DNA from: an archaeon RBG_16_50_20
Lineage (GTDB): Archaea; Thermoproteota; Bathyarchaeia; 40CM-2-53-6
DNA: 5,957 nt
NCBI GenBank assembly: GCA_001768965.1
Contig: MEMY01000018.1
Location: 3,848-9,804 of the forward strand
Direction: 5' to 3'
In this document: piece after piece, positions 1-5,448 of the stretch
Position numbering within the stretch: position 1 is the first letter of the stretch
Layout: each line of letters begins with the position of its first letter
The notes under the pieces: model-generated
The model's database searches: none
Seen by the model: the letters and a program-made list of their open reading frames with translations, nothing else
What the model was told of the DNA's origin: nothing
Translations under genes and position numbers: made by a program

Positions 1-87
1 AGAAGTTGTAGACAATCTAGTCAACCAACTGTCGGCTTAGAGGAACTTTCGAAACATCTGAGCGTGTCAAAACGCATTTCTGAATGA
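1..87 (+). CDS. Possible C-terminal tail of a truncated plus-strand gene (HTH-like)
   Basis: Frame 1 is open from the window edge to a TGA at 85-87, giving 28 residues. They end in a stretch (LEELSKHLSVSKRISE) that resembles a winged or simple helix-turn-helix in rhythm: helix, short turn at SVS, second helix. If real, it is the end of a regulator-like protein whose body lies left of the window, convergent with the AbrB-like gene at 141-305. The open stretch is too short to exclude chance. Frame 2 is also open from base 2 to a TAG at 38-40 and gives a plausible amphipathic tail (EVVDNLVNQLSA), so at most one of the two is coding. The helix-turn-helix likeness is an impression, not a family assignment. 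Confidence 0.22.
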   Translation, partial: RSCRQSSQPTVGLEELSKHLSVSKRISE

Positions 88-112
88 CGATCGATGCAAG
101 GTCGGACAGAAA

Positions 113-125
113 TCGCGGACCGCGA
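113..125. terminator. Short GC-rich palindrome between convergent gene ends
   Basis: TCGCGG-A-CCGCGA is a perfect 6-bp inverted repeat around one base, foldable as a 5-bp stem with a 3-base loop. It lies 15 bases past the stop of the AbrB-like gene. Read on the minus strand it is followed by TTTCTG, so it could help end that transcript. Archaeal termination depends mostly on T tracts and this one is weak, so the role is uncertain. A protein-binding palindrome is the alternative. Confidence 0.3.
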
Positions 126-140
126 ATCAGTCCCTCATTG

Positions 141-305
141 CTATTTCTTGGTCACAGGTTCTATGATTATGCGCGTACCTTCGAGGGATATGAAAAGAGG
201 CTGCCCTTTTTGCCACTTCAGCTTCTCCACCATCTCGCGAGGGATTGTGATCCGATATTGGCCTCTGAAACCCTGAAGCCTTACGATTTCTAGGCTCTGG
301 GACAA
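141..305 (-). CDS. AbrB/SpoVT-fold (swapped-hairpin) DNA-binding protein, 54 aa
   Basis: This is a small transcription-factor-like or antitoxin-like protein of the AbrB/MazE/SpoVT superfamily, whose members dimerise through a swapped-hairpin beta-barrel and bind DNA. The fold signature fills nearly the whole protein: a beta strand at residues 6-12, then GQYRITIPREMVEKL (15-29, the hallmark 'G-x-hydrophobic-x-I-P-x-E' segment), KGQPL (33-37), and a closing strand TRIIIEPV (44-51). I chose the TTG at 305 as start. It has GGAGG ten bases upstream (316-320). The in-frame ATG at 356 would add 17 poorly conserved residues and lies between the TATA box (366-374) and the transcription start expected from it (about 343-345), so that promoter's transcript would not include it. 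If the ATG is used, the protein is 71 aa. No PIN, RelE or MazF-like toxin follows within the window, so a toxin-antitoxin role is not supported. It lies downstream of the ligase gene on the same strand but has its own promoter. Confidence 0.78.
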   Translation of the reverse strand: MSQSLEIVRLQGFRGQYRITIPREMVEKLKWQKGQPLFISLEGTRIIIEPVTKK

Positions 306-310
306 CGTTC

Positions 311-350
311 GACAGCCTCCGAGACCTCTTGAGGCCTCTTTAGGCCTAAT
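311..350. repeat. 10-bp-phased AGGCCT-type repeats at the AbrB-gene transcription start
   Basis: Three consecutive 10-base units, GAGACCTCTT (321-330), GAGGCCTCTT (331-340) and TAGGCCTAAT (341-350), share the core AG(A/G)CCT. The last two contain the perfect palindrome AGGCCT exactly one helical turn apart (332-337 and 342-347). A weaker CCT at 316-318 continues the phase. The block covers the predicted transcription start (about 344) and the 5' leader of the AbrB-like gene. AbrB-fold proteins are often autoregulated, so an operator is a reasonable inference, but nothing in the sequence proves binding. Confidence 0.4.
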
Positions 351-360
351 GAGCATTACT

Positions 361-380
361 AAGCCTTAAATATACTATCA
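361..380 (-). promoter_or_regulatory. Archaeal TATA-box promoter for the AbrB-like gene
   Basis: On the minus strand this region reads GTATATTTAAGG, a strong archaeal TATA box (TATATTTAA at 374-366). A spacing of about 26 bases from the box centre puts transcription initiation near 343-345. That leaves a leader of about 40 bases containing the GGAGG ribosome-binding site before the TTG start at 305. The AT-rich core is nearly symmetric and could in principle direct plus-strand transcription, but no credible plus-strand gene follows. Confidence 0.6.
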
Positions 381-489
381 ATACCTAATAGTACTCTGAG
401 GACTAAAAAGCTTGGAGACCGCCGAATATTACCGTGACGCATCAGGATTCTGGAAGGTCAAAGCGCCCAAACGCCGACGCATCGTTCAC

Positions 490-511
490 CTATAAACAAC
501 GCAAAAACCGA
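490..511 (-). terminator. T-rich putative terminator after the DNA ligase gene
   Basis: Read on the minus strand, the sequence 16 bases past the ligase stop is TTCGGTTTTTGCGTTGTTTA, with a run of five T (507-503) and a second T cluster. Archaeal RNA polymerase commonly terminates at such T tracts without needing a hairpin. The strand and distance fit the ligase transcript. Confidence 0.45.
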
Positions 512-526
512 ATCAGCTCAGACTAC

Positions 527-2296
527 CTAGGCTTCAGCTTCGATTTGCTTGAGCTGCTTCCTATACATCTCCACGGATTCCTGGGACGTCGTCGCATCCT
601 CAGGCCCTTTATCCTTCCTCCAATTTCCTGTGAATCTCGGGAATCTCAGCGCAAGCCCGCTCCTAGGCCTAATCAGGCCCCAGCCGCATGTATGCATGGG
701 TGATAGCGTGATCTCATCGGCTGCAACCTCCAAGACCATTGAAGGAACAAACCAGAAGTCTGGTTGCATGAGCGAGTTCACTCGCGGGTGTTTCTGTTTG
801 ATCAAGTAAGGCTGCATCATCTTTGGAAGGTTCAGCAGATCTTCATCTTTGAATCCCGACCCCAACTTGCATAGGGTTTCGAAAGCCTCCTCTTTCGGGT
901 TGTAAACAGCCATCAGCAAGGCACCATAGCTTCCGGCACGTCTTCCTCTCCCCGCGAAGGCACCGATCGGAACGAGATCAAAGGTGTCTTGAACTTCGGC
1001 CTTGTAGGACCGTTTGTACTTAATCCAGAGCCAACCACGAGCTCCGGCTTGGTACACAGACTGCTCAGACGTGTTCTTGACGACAAGGCCTTCACATCCT
1101 GAAGCAACGGCTTCGTCCATCAACTGCTCCAACCTGTCAGGATCACGGGCTTCTACTTGTTCGGCGACCTTAACATGCTCAGAGGGTTCGATGATCTTGA
1201 GAAGTTGCTTGCGCCTCTCAAGGTAGGGTGTTAGCGTTTGGTCCTTCCCGTTGAGGTAGAGAACATCAAAGAGAAAGATGGTTACGGGGATTTCCTCGGC
1301 CATTTTCTCGATTTCGTGTTTTCTGCCCCTGCGCTGGGATATCACCTGGAAGGGCAGCATATCGCCTGTGTGTATATCTACAGCTATGCATTCTCCTTCA
1401 ACTATCGCCTCCTTCGCTTTGATGGTTTTCTTGAGCAGCCTCGCAACGTCCGGAAACTGATCAGTGATGTTCTCAAGTCGTCGGGAGAATAGGTGGACCT
1501 CTTTTGATGTAATGTGTGCTTGAACCCTCAAACCGTCGTACTTGTATTCGGCCGCACCAGTGCCTCCCAACTTCTCCAAAATCTCCCTGGCAGACGGGAG
1601 GCGTTCACATAACATGGGCCTAATTGGGCGCCCGACTGTGATCTTGAATTTCTCAACCCCCGCGAGACCGTCCTTAGCGACAACGCTTGCCACGTAGCCG
1701 AGGTCTGAGGATAGATTGTAAGCCCTTTCGAGGGGCTCACGAGCAGACTTGTCTCCGCCATAGGCAATGGCTAAGGCATCAAGCACCGTCATATCGGCCA
1801 CGCCAAGTCTAAGTTTCCCAACCGCCATACGCGCGATGAACTTTCCCTCCAAGGGTGAAGCATCATTCAAAAGGCTCCTGAGCAAGCGAATCTTCAAATC
1901 AACCGAACCTGAACCGGCGGCGTGCGCAATCTTGTCGAAAGTATCGTAAACGCTGCTGACAGTCAGAGGCCTCTTGACCAACGTCGCTTGCGATTTCCTT
2001 TGAAGAAGCTTCTCTACAGTAAGGCCAAGATCTCCAGACTTCTTGAAGTCGCCATCCACTAGATTCTCTGATTTGCCCGCGATCTCCGCAACGGCCTTAA
2101 TGAGCAGTTTCTCCGCAATGCCGAGCTCAACGCCCAAGTAGTCCGGATACAGTTTCCCCTGTAGAAGATAGACAACCTTGCTGATCTCATCTCGCGGAGT
2201 ATCTTTAATCAGCTTGACTAGTAGGTCTGTCATCTCGAGGCGTTTTGAAGTCGCCTCGATTTCATCGAAGACCTCTGCAAGTTTGACGTACTTCAT
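527..2296 (-). CDS. lig: ATP-dependent DNA ligase (archaeal/eukaryotic type), 589 aa
   Basis: This enzyme seals nicks in duplex DNA using ATP through an enzyme-AMP intermediate. In archaea it joins Okazaki fragments and completes repair. The full three-domain layout is present. An N-terminal DNA-binding domain covers about residues 1-215, with a characteristic segment around 138-176 including PLEGKF and KLRLGVADMTVLDALA. The adenylation domain has motif I KYDGLR with catalytic Lys252, motif III FSRRLENITDQFPD (270-283), motif IIIa FLFDVLYLNG (341-350), motif IV EGLVVK (402-407) and motif V WLWIKYKRSY (422-431). An OB-fold domain ends in motif VI LALRFPRF (548-555). Length is normal for the family and all catalytic motifs look intact. 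I chose the ATG at 2296, which gives the usual MKYVKLAEVFDEIE beginning; a GTG at 2305 would add only three residues. No convincing Shine-Dalgarno or TATA box precedes it. The next gene on this strand, 170 bases on, has its own promoter, so the ligase appears monocistronic. Confidence 0.97.
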   Translation of the reverse strand: MKYVKLAEVFDEIEATSKRLEMTDLLVKLIKDTPRDEISKVVYLLQGKLYPDYLGVELGIAEKLLIKAVAEIAGKSENLVDGDFKKSGDLGLTVEKLLQRKSQATLVKRPLTVSSVYDTFDKIAHAAGSGSVDLKIRLLRSLLNDASPLEGKFIARMAVGKLRLGVADMTVLDALAIAYGGDKSAREPLERAYNLSSDLGYVASVVAKDGLAGVEKFKITVGRPIRPMLCERLPSAREILEKLGGTGAAEYKYDGLRVQAHITSKEVHLFSRRLENITDQFPDVARLLKKTIKAKEAIVEGECIAVDIHTGDMLPFQVISQRRGRKHEIEKMAEEIPVTIFLFDVLYLNGKDQTLTPYLERRKQLLKIIEPSEHVKVAEQVEARDPDRLEQLMDEAVASGCEGLVVKNTSEQSVYQAGARGWLWIKYKRSYKAEVQDTFDLVPIGAFAGRGRRAGSYGALLMAVYNPKEEAFETLCKLGSGFKDEDLLNLPKMMQPYLIKQKHPRVNSLMQPDFWFVPSMVLEVAADEITLSPMHTCGWGLIRPRSGLALRFPRFTGNWRKDKGPEDATTSQESVEMYRKQLKQIEAEA

Positions 2297-2501
2297 TGGG
2301 CACACTCAGGTTGGAGTCTTAATGGAGTTGACTAGATCAACCGCCCTTTGACGCGCTCTGGTTCCTGACAGTAGTAGCCGAACTATTAGCGATTATTCCA
2401 CTAGCACTCCAAAGCATTTGGTCATGGCTTGGGCTCGATTTTCCCATAACGGAGAAATAAGCGCCCAGAGCTGTTCTTCTCACGAAAGGTCTTGGGTTGA
2501 T
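2297..2501. other. Divergent intergenic region between ligase and the DUF72 gene
   Basis: This region must hold the control sequences of both divergent genes. I see no classical TATA box facing either way. Weak AT-rich candidates are CATTAAG (minus strand, around 2318-2324), GATTATT (2391-2397) and AAATAAG (2455-2461). An inverted repeat lies at 2327-2341. Bases 2424-2501 are in frame with the DUF72 gene and would become coding if the upstream ATG at 2424 is its true start. Confidence 0.45.
2327..2341. repeat. Inverted repeat GTTGA-N5-TCAAC in the divergent promoter region
   Basis: The half-sites GTTGA (2327-2331) and TCAAC (2337-2341) are perfect reverse complements separated by CTAGA, giving centre-to-centre spacing of 10 bp. 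The site lies 31-45 bases upstream of the ligase ATG, a plausible place for a dimeric regulator to bind. With half-sites of only 5 bp, chance is a serious alternative. Confidence 0.25.
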
Positions 2502-3371
2502 TTGACACTAGAGGCCGGCACCCGCCTGCATTTCGGTTGTGCAGGCTGGTCCTACAAGGAATGGGTGGGGCCTCTCTACGACCCCGGCAAGAGCATGCTG
2601 CAGCAGTATGCGGGTGTCTTCGATACGGTTGAGCTCAACTCATCTTTCTACAAAATACCCGATGAAGGAACAATTCTTGGTCTTACCCGGAACACCAAGC
2701 GAGGCTTCATGTTCAGTGCAAAGGTCAACCAGAAATTTACTCATGACCTCAGGCTCAAACTTACAGAAGACACTCAAGAAGAGTTGGAGAAGTTTGTTCA
2801 GCTTTTCGACCCGCTATTGACCCAGGACCGTTTGGGGTGCTTCCTAGTCCAGCTGCCGCCTTCATTGAAGAGGAATGATAAGCGTTTGGAGGATTTTCTA
2901 GCTGCGCTGCCTCATCGTTACGACTACGTGGTCGAATTTCGTCACAGGTCATGGATGGATGATGCTACTTGGCGGATATTGTCGAAGTATCAGGTCGCTT
3001 ACTGTATCGTCGACGAGCCTCTCCTCCCTCCCGATATTCAAATCACCTCTTCAATCGGATACGTTCGATGGCATGGCCATGGCGAGCACCCTTGGTACAA
3101 TTACCGTTACACGCAACAGCAACTTCAGGAATGGGTCCCGAAGGTTAGAGAGGTTCAGCAGAATACCAAGAAGACGTTTGGAATCTTCAATAATCACTTT
3201 CATGGATACGCTCCCGAGAATTGTATTCAAATTATGGAGATGCTCGGCATCGCACAGGACAAACACAAGAAGTCACTGAGGCGTATTCAATCGTCCATAG
3301 AGAGAGAACTGGCAGGATTGCCTCCTCCTGGTACTCTTGATCAATTCGTGTCATCTCCAGGAAGCATCTAG
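2502..3371 (+). CDS. DUF72/YecE-family TIM-barrel protein, 289 aa
   Basis: This is a member of the DUF72 (YecE-like) family, a TIM-barrel fold whose biochemical role is not established. The family hallmarks occur in order: GCAGWSYKEW (12-21), VELNSSFYKIP (43-53), FSAKVNQKFTH (71-81), LVQLPPS (115-121), VVEFRHRSW (143-151), YVRWHGHG (187-194) and FNNHFHGYAPENC (229-241). The aromatic, His and Asn residues in the last three blocks line the barrel opening in this family and suggest a small-molecule or sugar-like ligand, but the substrate is unknown. I chose the TTG at 2502, with AAAGGT at 2485-2490. It places the GxxGWSY motif about 12 residues from the N-terminus, as usual. Upstream in-frame starts (ATG 2424, TTG 2418) would add 26 or 28 Ser/Cys/His-rich residues with no counterpart I recognise. 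The gene ends 15 bases before the DUF47 gene, whose ribosome-binding site starts on the last base of this stop codon, so the two are very probably co-transcribed. Confidence 0.9.
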   Translation: MTLEAGTRLHFGCAGWSYKEWVGPLYDPGKSMLQQYAGVFDTVELNSSFYKIPDEGTILGLTRNTKRGFMFSAKVNQKFTHDLRLKLTEDTQEELEKFVQLFDPLLTQDRLGCFLVQLPPSLKRNDKRLEDFLAALPHRYDYVVEFRHRSWMDDATWRILSKYQVAYCIVDEPLLPPDIQITSSIGYVRWHGHGEHPWYNYRYTQQQLQEWVPKVREVQQNTKKTFGIFNNHFHGYAPENCIQIMEMLGIAQDKHKKSLRRIQSSIERELAGLPPPGTLDQFVSSPGSI

Positions 3372-3378
3372 AGGAGAT
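3371..3378 (+). promoter_or_regulatory. Ribosome-binding site of the DUF47 gene, overlapping the DUF72 stop
   Basis: GAGGAGAT is a strong Shine-Dalgarno match. Its GGAG core ends ten bases before the GTG at 3387 and so decides that start. The G of the DUF72 TAG codon (3371) is the first base of the match, which suggests translational coupling of the two genes. Confidence 0.7.
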
Positions 3379-3386
3379 CTGTAAGA

Positions 3387-4073
3387 GTGGGACTTCTGGG
3401 CCGTTTTCATTTGGTTGGCAGGAAGGAAAGGCGGGTACTCGATCTGATATCGGACCACTTCGGCGTGGTCGTCCGAACAGTCCAGCTACTCGAATCAGTG
3501 CTTGAGTCGGCTAAAACAGGTGATTGGAAGACAGTGGAGCAAATGACGGACAAGATCGCCGAACTTGAGACACTCGCAGATGGGCTCCATCGTGATGCAG
3601 TAGTCGCCATATCGCAGGGTGCATTCTTCTCGGGAACTCGAGAGGATTTCCTCGAACTGATGGAGGAGAATGACGTAGTCGCAGACGCCGCCCAAAATGC
3701 CGCTAGGATCCTTGCCGAATCTCCGGTCGACCCGAAGTCGTTTCTCATCCTCTACGAGGAGGATGGTGCGACTGTGGGCGACCTTTTCGCAAAACTCCTG
3801 ACAGCGGTCCGCCTTGTCGAGGAATCAGTACGGGCGTTAGAGACTGATGCCGAAGTTGCCGTTAGCAAGTCTCTCCTTGTGGAGCGCGCTGAAGAAGAAG
3901 GGGACGAGATAAAGAACCGCCTAATCAGACGCATCTTCGCGCATAAGTCTGATCTGGAAGTCTTGACACTGTTACAGCTACGGGACTTCGTTCTGAAATT
4001 GGACGATATAGCTGATGCAGCCGAAGATTCCTCGGACCTTGTAATTTCGTTAGTAGCAAAAGCTGAGGCTTGA
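3387..4073 (+). CDS. DUF47 family PhoU-like protein, putative PiT phosphate transporter accessory, 228 aa
   Basis: This is a cytoplasmic, all-helical protein of the DUF47/TIGR00153 family, related to PhoU and usually encoded beside PiT phosphate permeases, where it is thought to modulate transport. The predicted structure is long amphipathic helices throughout. Acidic E/DxxxD motifs of the type that bind metals in PhoU proteins are visible at Glu61-Asp65 (ELETLAD), Asp96-Asp100 (ENDVVAD) and in the last helix at Asp206-Asp210-Asp214 (LDDIADAAEDSSD). The length is typical. The GTG start at 3387 is fixed by the GAGGAG site 10-16 bases upstream; no in-frame ATG lies near the N-terminus, and the sequence MGLLGRF from that GTG suits a family start. 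It is coupled to the DUF72 gene upstream and followed, after a small zinc-ribbon-like gene, by a PiT-family permease. That context strongly supports a role in anion (phosphate) uptake. Confidence 0.92.
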   Translation: MGLLGRFHLVGRKERRVLDLISDHFGVVVRTVQLLESVLESAKTGDWKTVEQMTDKIAELETLADGLHRDAVVAISQGAFFSGTREDFLELMEENDVVADAAQNAARILAESPVDPKSFLILYEEDGATVGDLFAKLLTAVRLVEESVRALETDAEVAVSKSLLVERAEEEGDEIKNRLIRRIFAHKSDLEVLTLLQLRDFVLKLDDIADAAEDSSDLVISLVAKAEA

Positions 4074-4098
4074 AAGCTGAGTCAGCGATGGGCTCAGC
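4059..4098 (+). repeat. Direct and inverted GCTGAG repeats around the DUF47 stop codon
   Basis: AAAGCTGAG occurs twice, at 4059-4067 and 4073-4081, on either side of the DUF47 stop. The second copy can pair with CTCAGC at 4093-4098 (6-bp stem, 11-base loop). It can instead form the small palindrome GCTGA-G-TCAGC (4076-4086). These are two mutually exclusive RNA hairpins in the spacer before the zinc-ribbon-like gene. They might attenuate or process the transcript, since no T run directly follows. The role is inferred only from position. Confidence 0.3.
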
Positions 4099-4134
4099 GG
4101 GGGCCAATACCGGTTCGTAATCAGTTGCGGATAA

Positions 4135-4147
4135 CCCTTTTATTTCC
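4135..4147 (+). promoter_or_regulatory. T-rich element upstream of the small zinc-ribbon gene (TATA-like box or terminator)
   Basis: CCCTTTTATTTCC contains TTTTATTT at 4138-4145. As a TATA box it would place initiation near 4168, about 12 bases before the TTG start at 4180, giving a short leader. The same T-rich tract could instead terminate transcription from the DUF72-DUF47 pair, 65 bases past the DUF47 stop. The sequence does not decide between the two, and both could be true. Confidence 0.33.
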
Positions 4148-4179
4148 TAGATGAAAAGCAGGGAAGGCGGATTCACGCA

Positions 4180-4356
4180 TTGAAATGCCCTCTCTGCGCC
4201 AAAGAAATGACTCGAATGATCGGAGCGGCGGCCGACCTCCAGGCTACCGCATCGTCAACCAAACAGGAGTCTCTGTATTACTGCGAGAAACACGGTGTCA
4301 TGAATAAGTCAACAGATTTGAAAGAAAAAGTCGATCAGATCGCAGGGAAAGCGTGA
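4180..4356 (+). CDS. Small CxxC/CxxH zinc-ribbon-like protein, 58 aa
   Basis: This small gene has a TTG start, preceded by GGGAAGGCGG (4161-4170), a purine-rich Shine-Dalgarno-like stretch ending nine bases upstream. It ends at TGA 4354-4356. The protein begins MKCPLCAKEM and carries a second potential metal-binding pair at YYCEKHG. Cys3, Cys6, Cys35 and His38 form a C-x2-C...C-x2-H set separated by 28 residues, as in short zinc ribbons. The tail (46-58) is Lys/Asp-rich and probably helical. No family is recognised beyond the zinc-ribbon pattern, and function is unknown. Its position between the DUF47 gene and the PiT-type permease, all on one strand, suggests co-expression with the transport module. 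Support for coding is the paired Cys motifs at a family-like distance, the start signal, and an uninterrupted frame filling most of an otherwise empty gap. No upstream ATG is available in this frame before the TAA at 4132. Confidence 0.72.
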   Translation: MKCPLCAKEMTRMIGAAADLQATASSTKQESLYYCEKHGVMNKSTDLKEKVDQIAGKA

Positions 4357-4418
4357 ACCTCAACCCATAATTGTCCTGATACTCCACTTCCCACTCAGAC
4401 GTGATTTGTGCAAGTTGG

Positions 4419-5369
4419 ATGCACCGATTGATTCCACTGATAGCCTACCTCGGCTTGATACCAAGTCTGGCTCTTTGCATAATCCTTGGCGCGAACAACC
4501 TTTCGACCTGCCTCGGGACATCGATTGGAGCGCGCAGGCTAAGATATTCTCAAGCCATTGCCTTAGCCTCGATCGGGCTAATGGCAGGAATCCTTCTTGA
4601 AGGAAGCAAACTATCCGGGGCTATCACGACTGGAATAGTATCCTCCAGCGACCCTCAGTTCATGCTAATCATAGCGACCTCAAGTTTCATCTTAATGGTC
4701 TTCTTGACCTATCGGAGACTCCCGATTAGCCTATCCCAAGTGGCCGTTGGCGCAGCCATCGGAGCCGCGATCGCAGAGGGAATTCAGGTGAATTGGATAT
4801 TTACCTCAATCATTGCATCTTCCTGGTTTCTTACACCCATCGCAGGATTTCTGGCTGCGAATGCAATTTCCCGCGTTACGCGCCGGCTCGGCAAGAGCGT
4901 GAGGGGACTCTTCACACAGAACGTCATGTATTCGTATCTAACAATCGCCAGTGGAGTCTACGCCTCATATACGCTCGGCGCAAACACGGTTGGCCTGATC
5001 ATCGGGATGGTGGACGCGCCTGCGTCGGAGCATTTACTGGTTTCCATCTTGCTTGGCCTTGCGACCGTCATTGGAATGGTGCTTCTCAGCAGAGGCACTA
5101 CGCTGAGTGTGGCTGAGAACATAGTTGGCTTGAACCCGGCGGCCTCGTTCGCTGCCCAGATGGGAGGCGCGGCTACAGTTCATGGATTTACTCAGTTTGG
5201 TGTTCCGGTTTCAGTTTCGCAAGCGGTCGTGGGTGGGGTTTTCGGGGCTGCGATTCCGAGAAAGATCGTTGTTCGAAATGACCGTTTGACAAGAGAAATA
5301 ATACTCGGTTGGACTGCAGCTCCAATTCTAGGAGCAGCGCTGGCGTTGGTTCTCTCGACAATCATTTAG
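4419..5369 (+). CDS. PiT-family inorganic phosphate (anion) permease, 316 aa, divergent signature motifs
   Basis: This is an integral membrane permease of the PiT family (PF01384-type), which usually couples phosphate uptake to Na+ or H+. The protein is almost entirely hydrophobic, with about 8-10 membrane segments and a basic loop near 151-163. The family's internal duplication is clear. GANN (24-27) in the first half matches GANT (187-190) in the second, and PISLSQVAVGAAIGAAI (102-118) matches PVSVSQAVVGGVFGAAI (263-279). Length fits the short archaeal and bacterial members. The family signature GANDxxN has lost its Asp and final Asn in both halves (GANNLST, GANTVGL), so coupling ion or substrate could differ; some PiT relatives (Bacillus CysP) carry sulfate. 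The DUF47 neighbour favours phosphate. I chose ATG 4419, which gives MHRLIPLIAYLG at the first membrane segment. GTG 4401 would add six residues. Neither start has a visible Shine-Dalgarno sequence. It lies 62 bases after the zinc-ribbon-like gene. Confidence 0.88.
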   Translation: MHRLIPLIAYLGLIPSLALCIILGANNLSTCLGTSIGARRLRYSQAIALASIGLMAGILLEGSKLSGAITTGIVSSSDPQFMLIIATSSFILMVFLTYRRLPISLSQVAVGAAIGAAIAEGIQVNWIFTSIIASSWFLTPIAGFLAANAISRVTRRLGKSVRGLFTQNVMYSYLTIASGVYASYTLGANTVGLIIGMVDAPASEHLLVSILLGLATVIGMVLLSRGTTLSVAENIVGLNPAASFAAQMGGAATVHGFTQFGVPVSVSQAVVGGVFGAAIPRKIVVRNDRLTREIILGWTAAPILGAALALVLSTII

Positions 5370-5448
5370 ATGATCTTGGGCAAAGGAATTAAGACTGAGC
5401 ATTTCTTCTCTGCCCGCTGGTCCAAAGAGAACACTCAAGTGCATAACT

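Larger units (their letters stand above)
357..526. other. Intergenic spacer between the ligase 3' end and the AbrB-like gene
   Basis: This 170-base spacer holds the T-rich putative ligase terminator (490-511) and the AbrB TATA box (361-380). A minus-strand frame of 27 codons (442-359) is open between them, but it has no ribosome-binding site and no recognisable sequence, so I do not call it a gene. Confidence 0.6.

Noticed and set aside
15..25. An 11-base match (ATCTAGTCAAC) that is the reverse complement of 2327-2337 in the divergent promoter region.
   Set aside because: Several 11-base matches are expected by chance in about 6 kb on two strands, and the first site has no regulatory context.
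84..293. Plus-strand frames of 60-69 codons over the AbrB-like gene.
   Set aside because: They are antisense to a recognisable AbrB fold, and their products show no motif.
141..305. AbrB-like protein as the antitoxin of a toxin-antitoxin pair.
   Set aside because: No reading frame resembling a PIN, RelE, Doc or MazF toxin follows in the 140 bases downstream, and upstream on the same strand is DNA ligase.
359..442. Minus-strand 27-codon frame between ligase and the AbrB-like gene.
   Set aside because: No Shine-Dalgarno sequence, no recognisable protein pattern, and it runs through the AbrB TATA box.
664..673. Second copy of TAGGCCTAAT, also present in the AbrB leader at 341-350.
   Set aside because: It lies inside the ligase gene in the conserved segment before motif VI and encodes ordinary residues (LIRP), so chance reuse of the codons is sufficient.
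434..703. Plus-strand 89-codon frame overlapping the ligase 3' end, possibly driven by the near-symmetric AT-rich TATA region.
   Set aside because: It is mostly antisense to the conserved ligase C-terminus including motif VI, has no ribosome-binding site, and its product is Arg/Pro/Ser-rich with no family likeness.
2959..3279. Plus-strand 106-codon frame inside the DUF72 gene.
   Set aside because: It is a shifted-frame shadow with Ser/Arg-rich composition over highly conserved DUF72 motifs.
3407..3748. Minus-strand 113-codon frame opposite the DUF47 gene.
   Set aside because: It is Ser/Thr-rich as expected of the antisense of an acidic helical protein. The sense strand encodes conserved E/DxxxD motifs.
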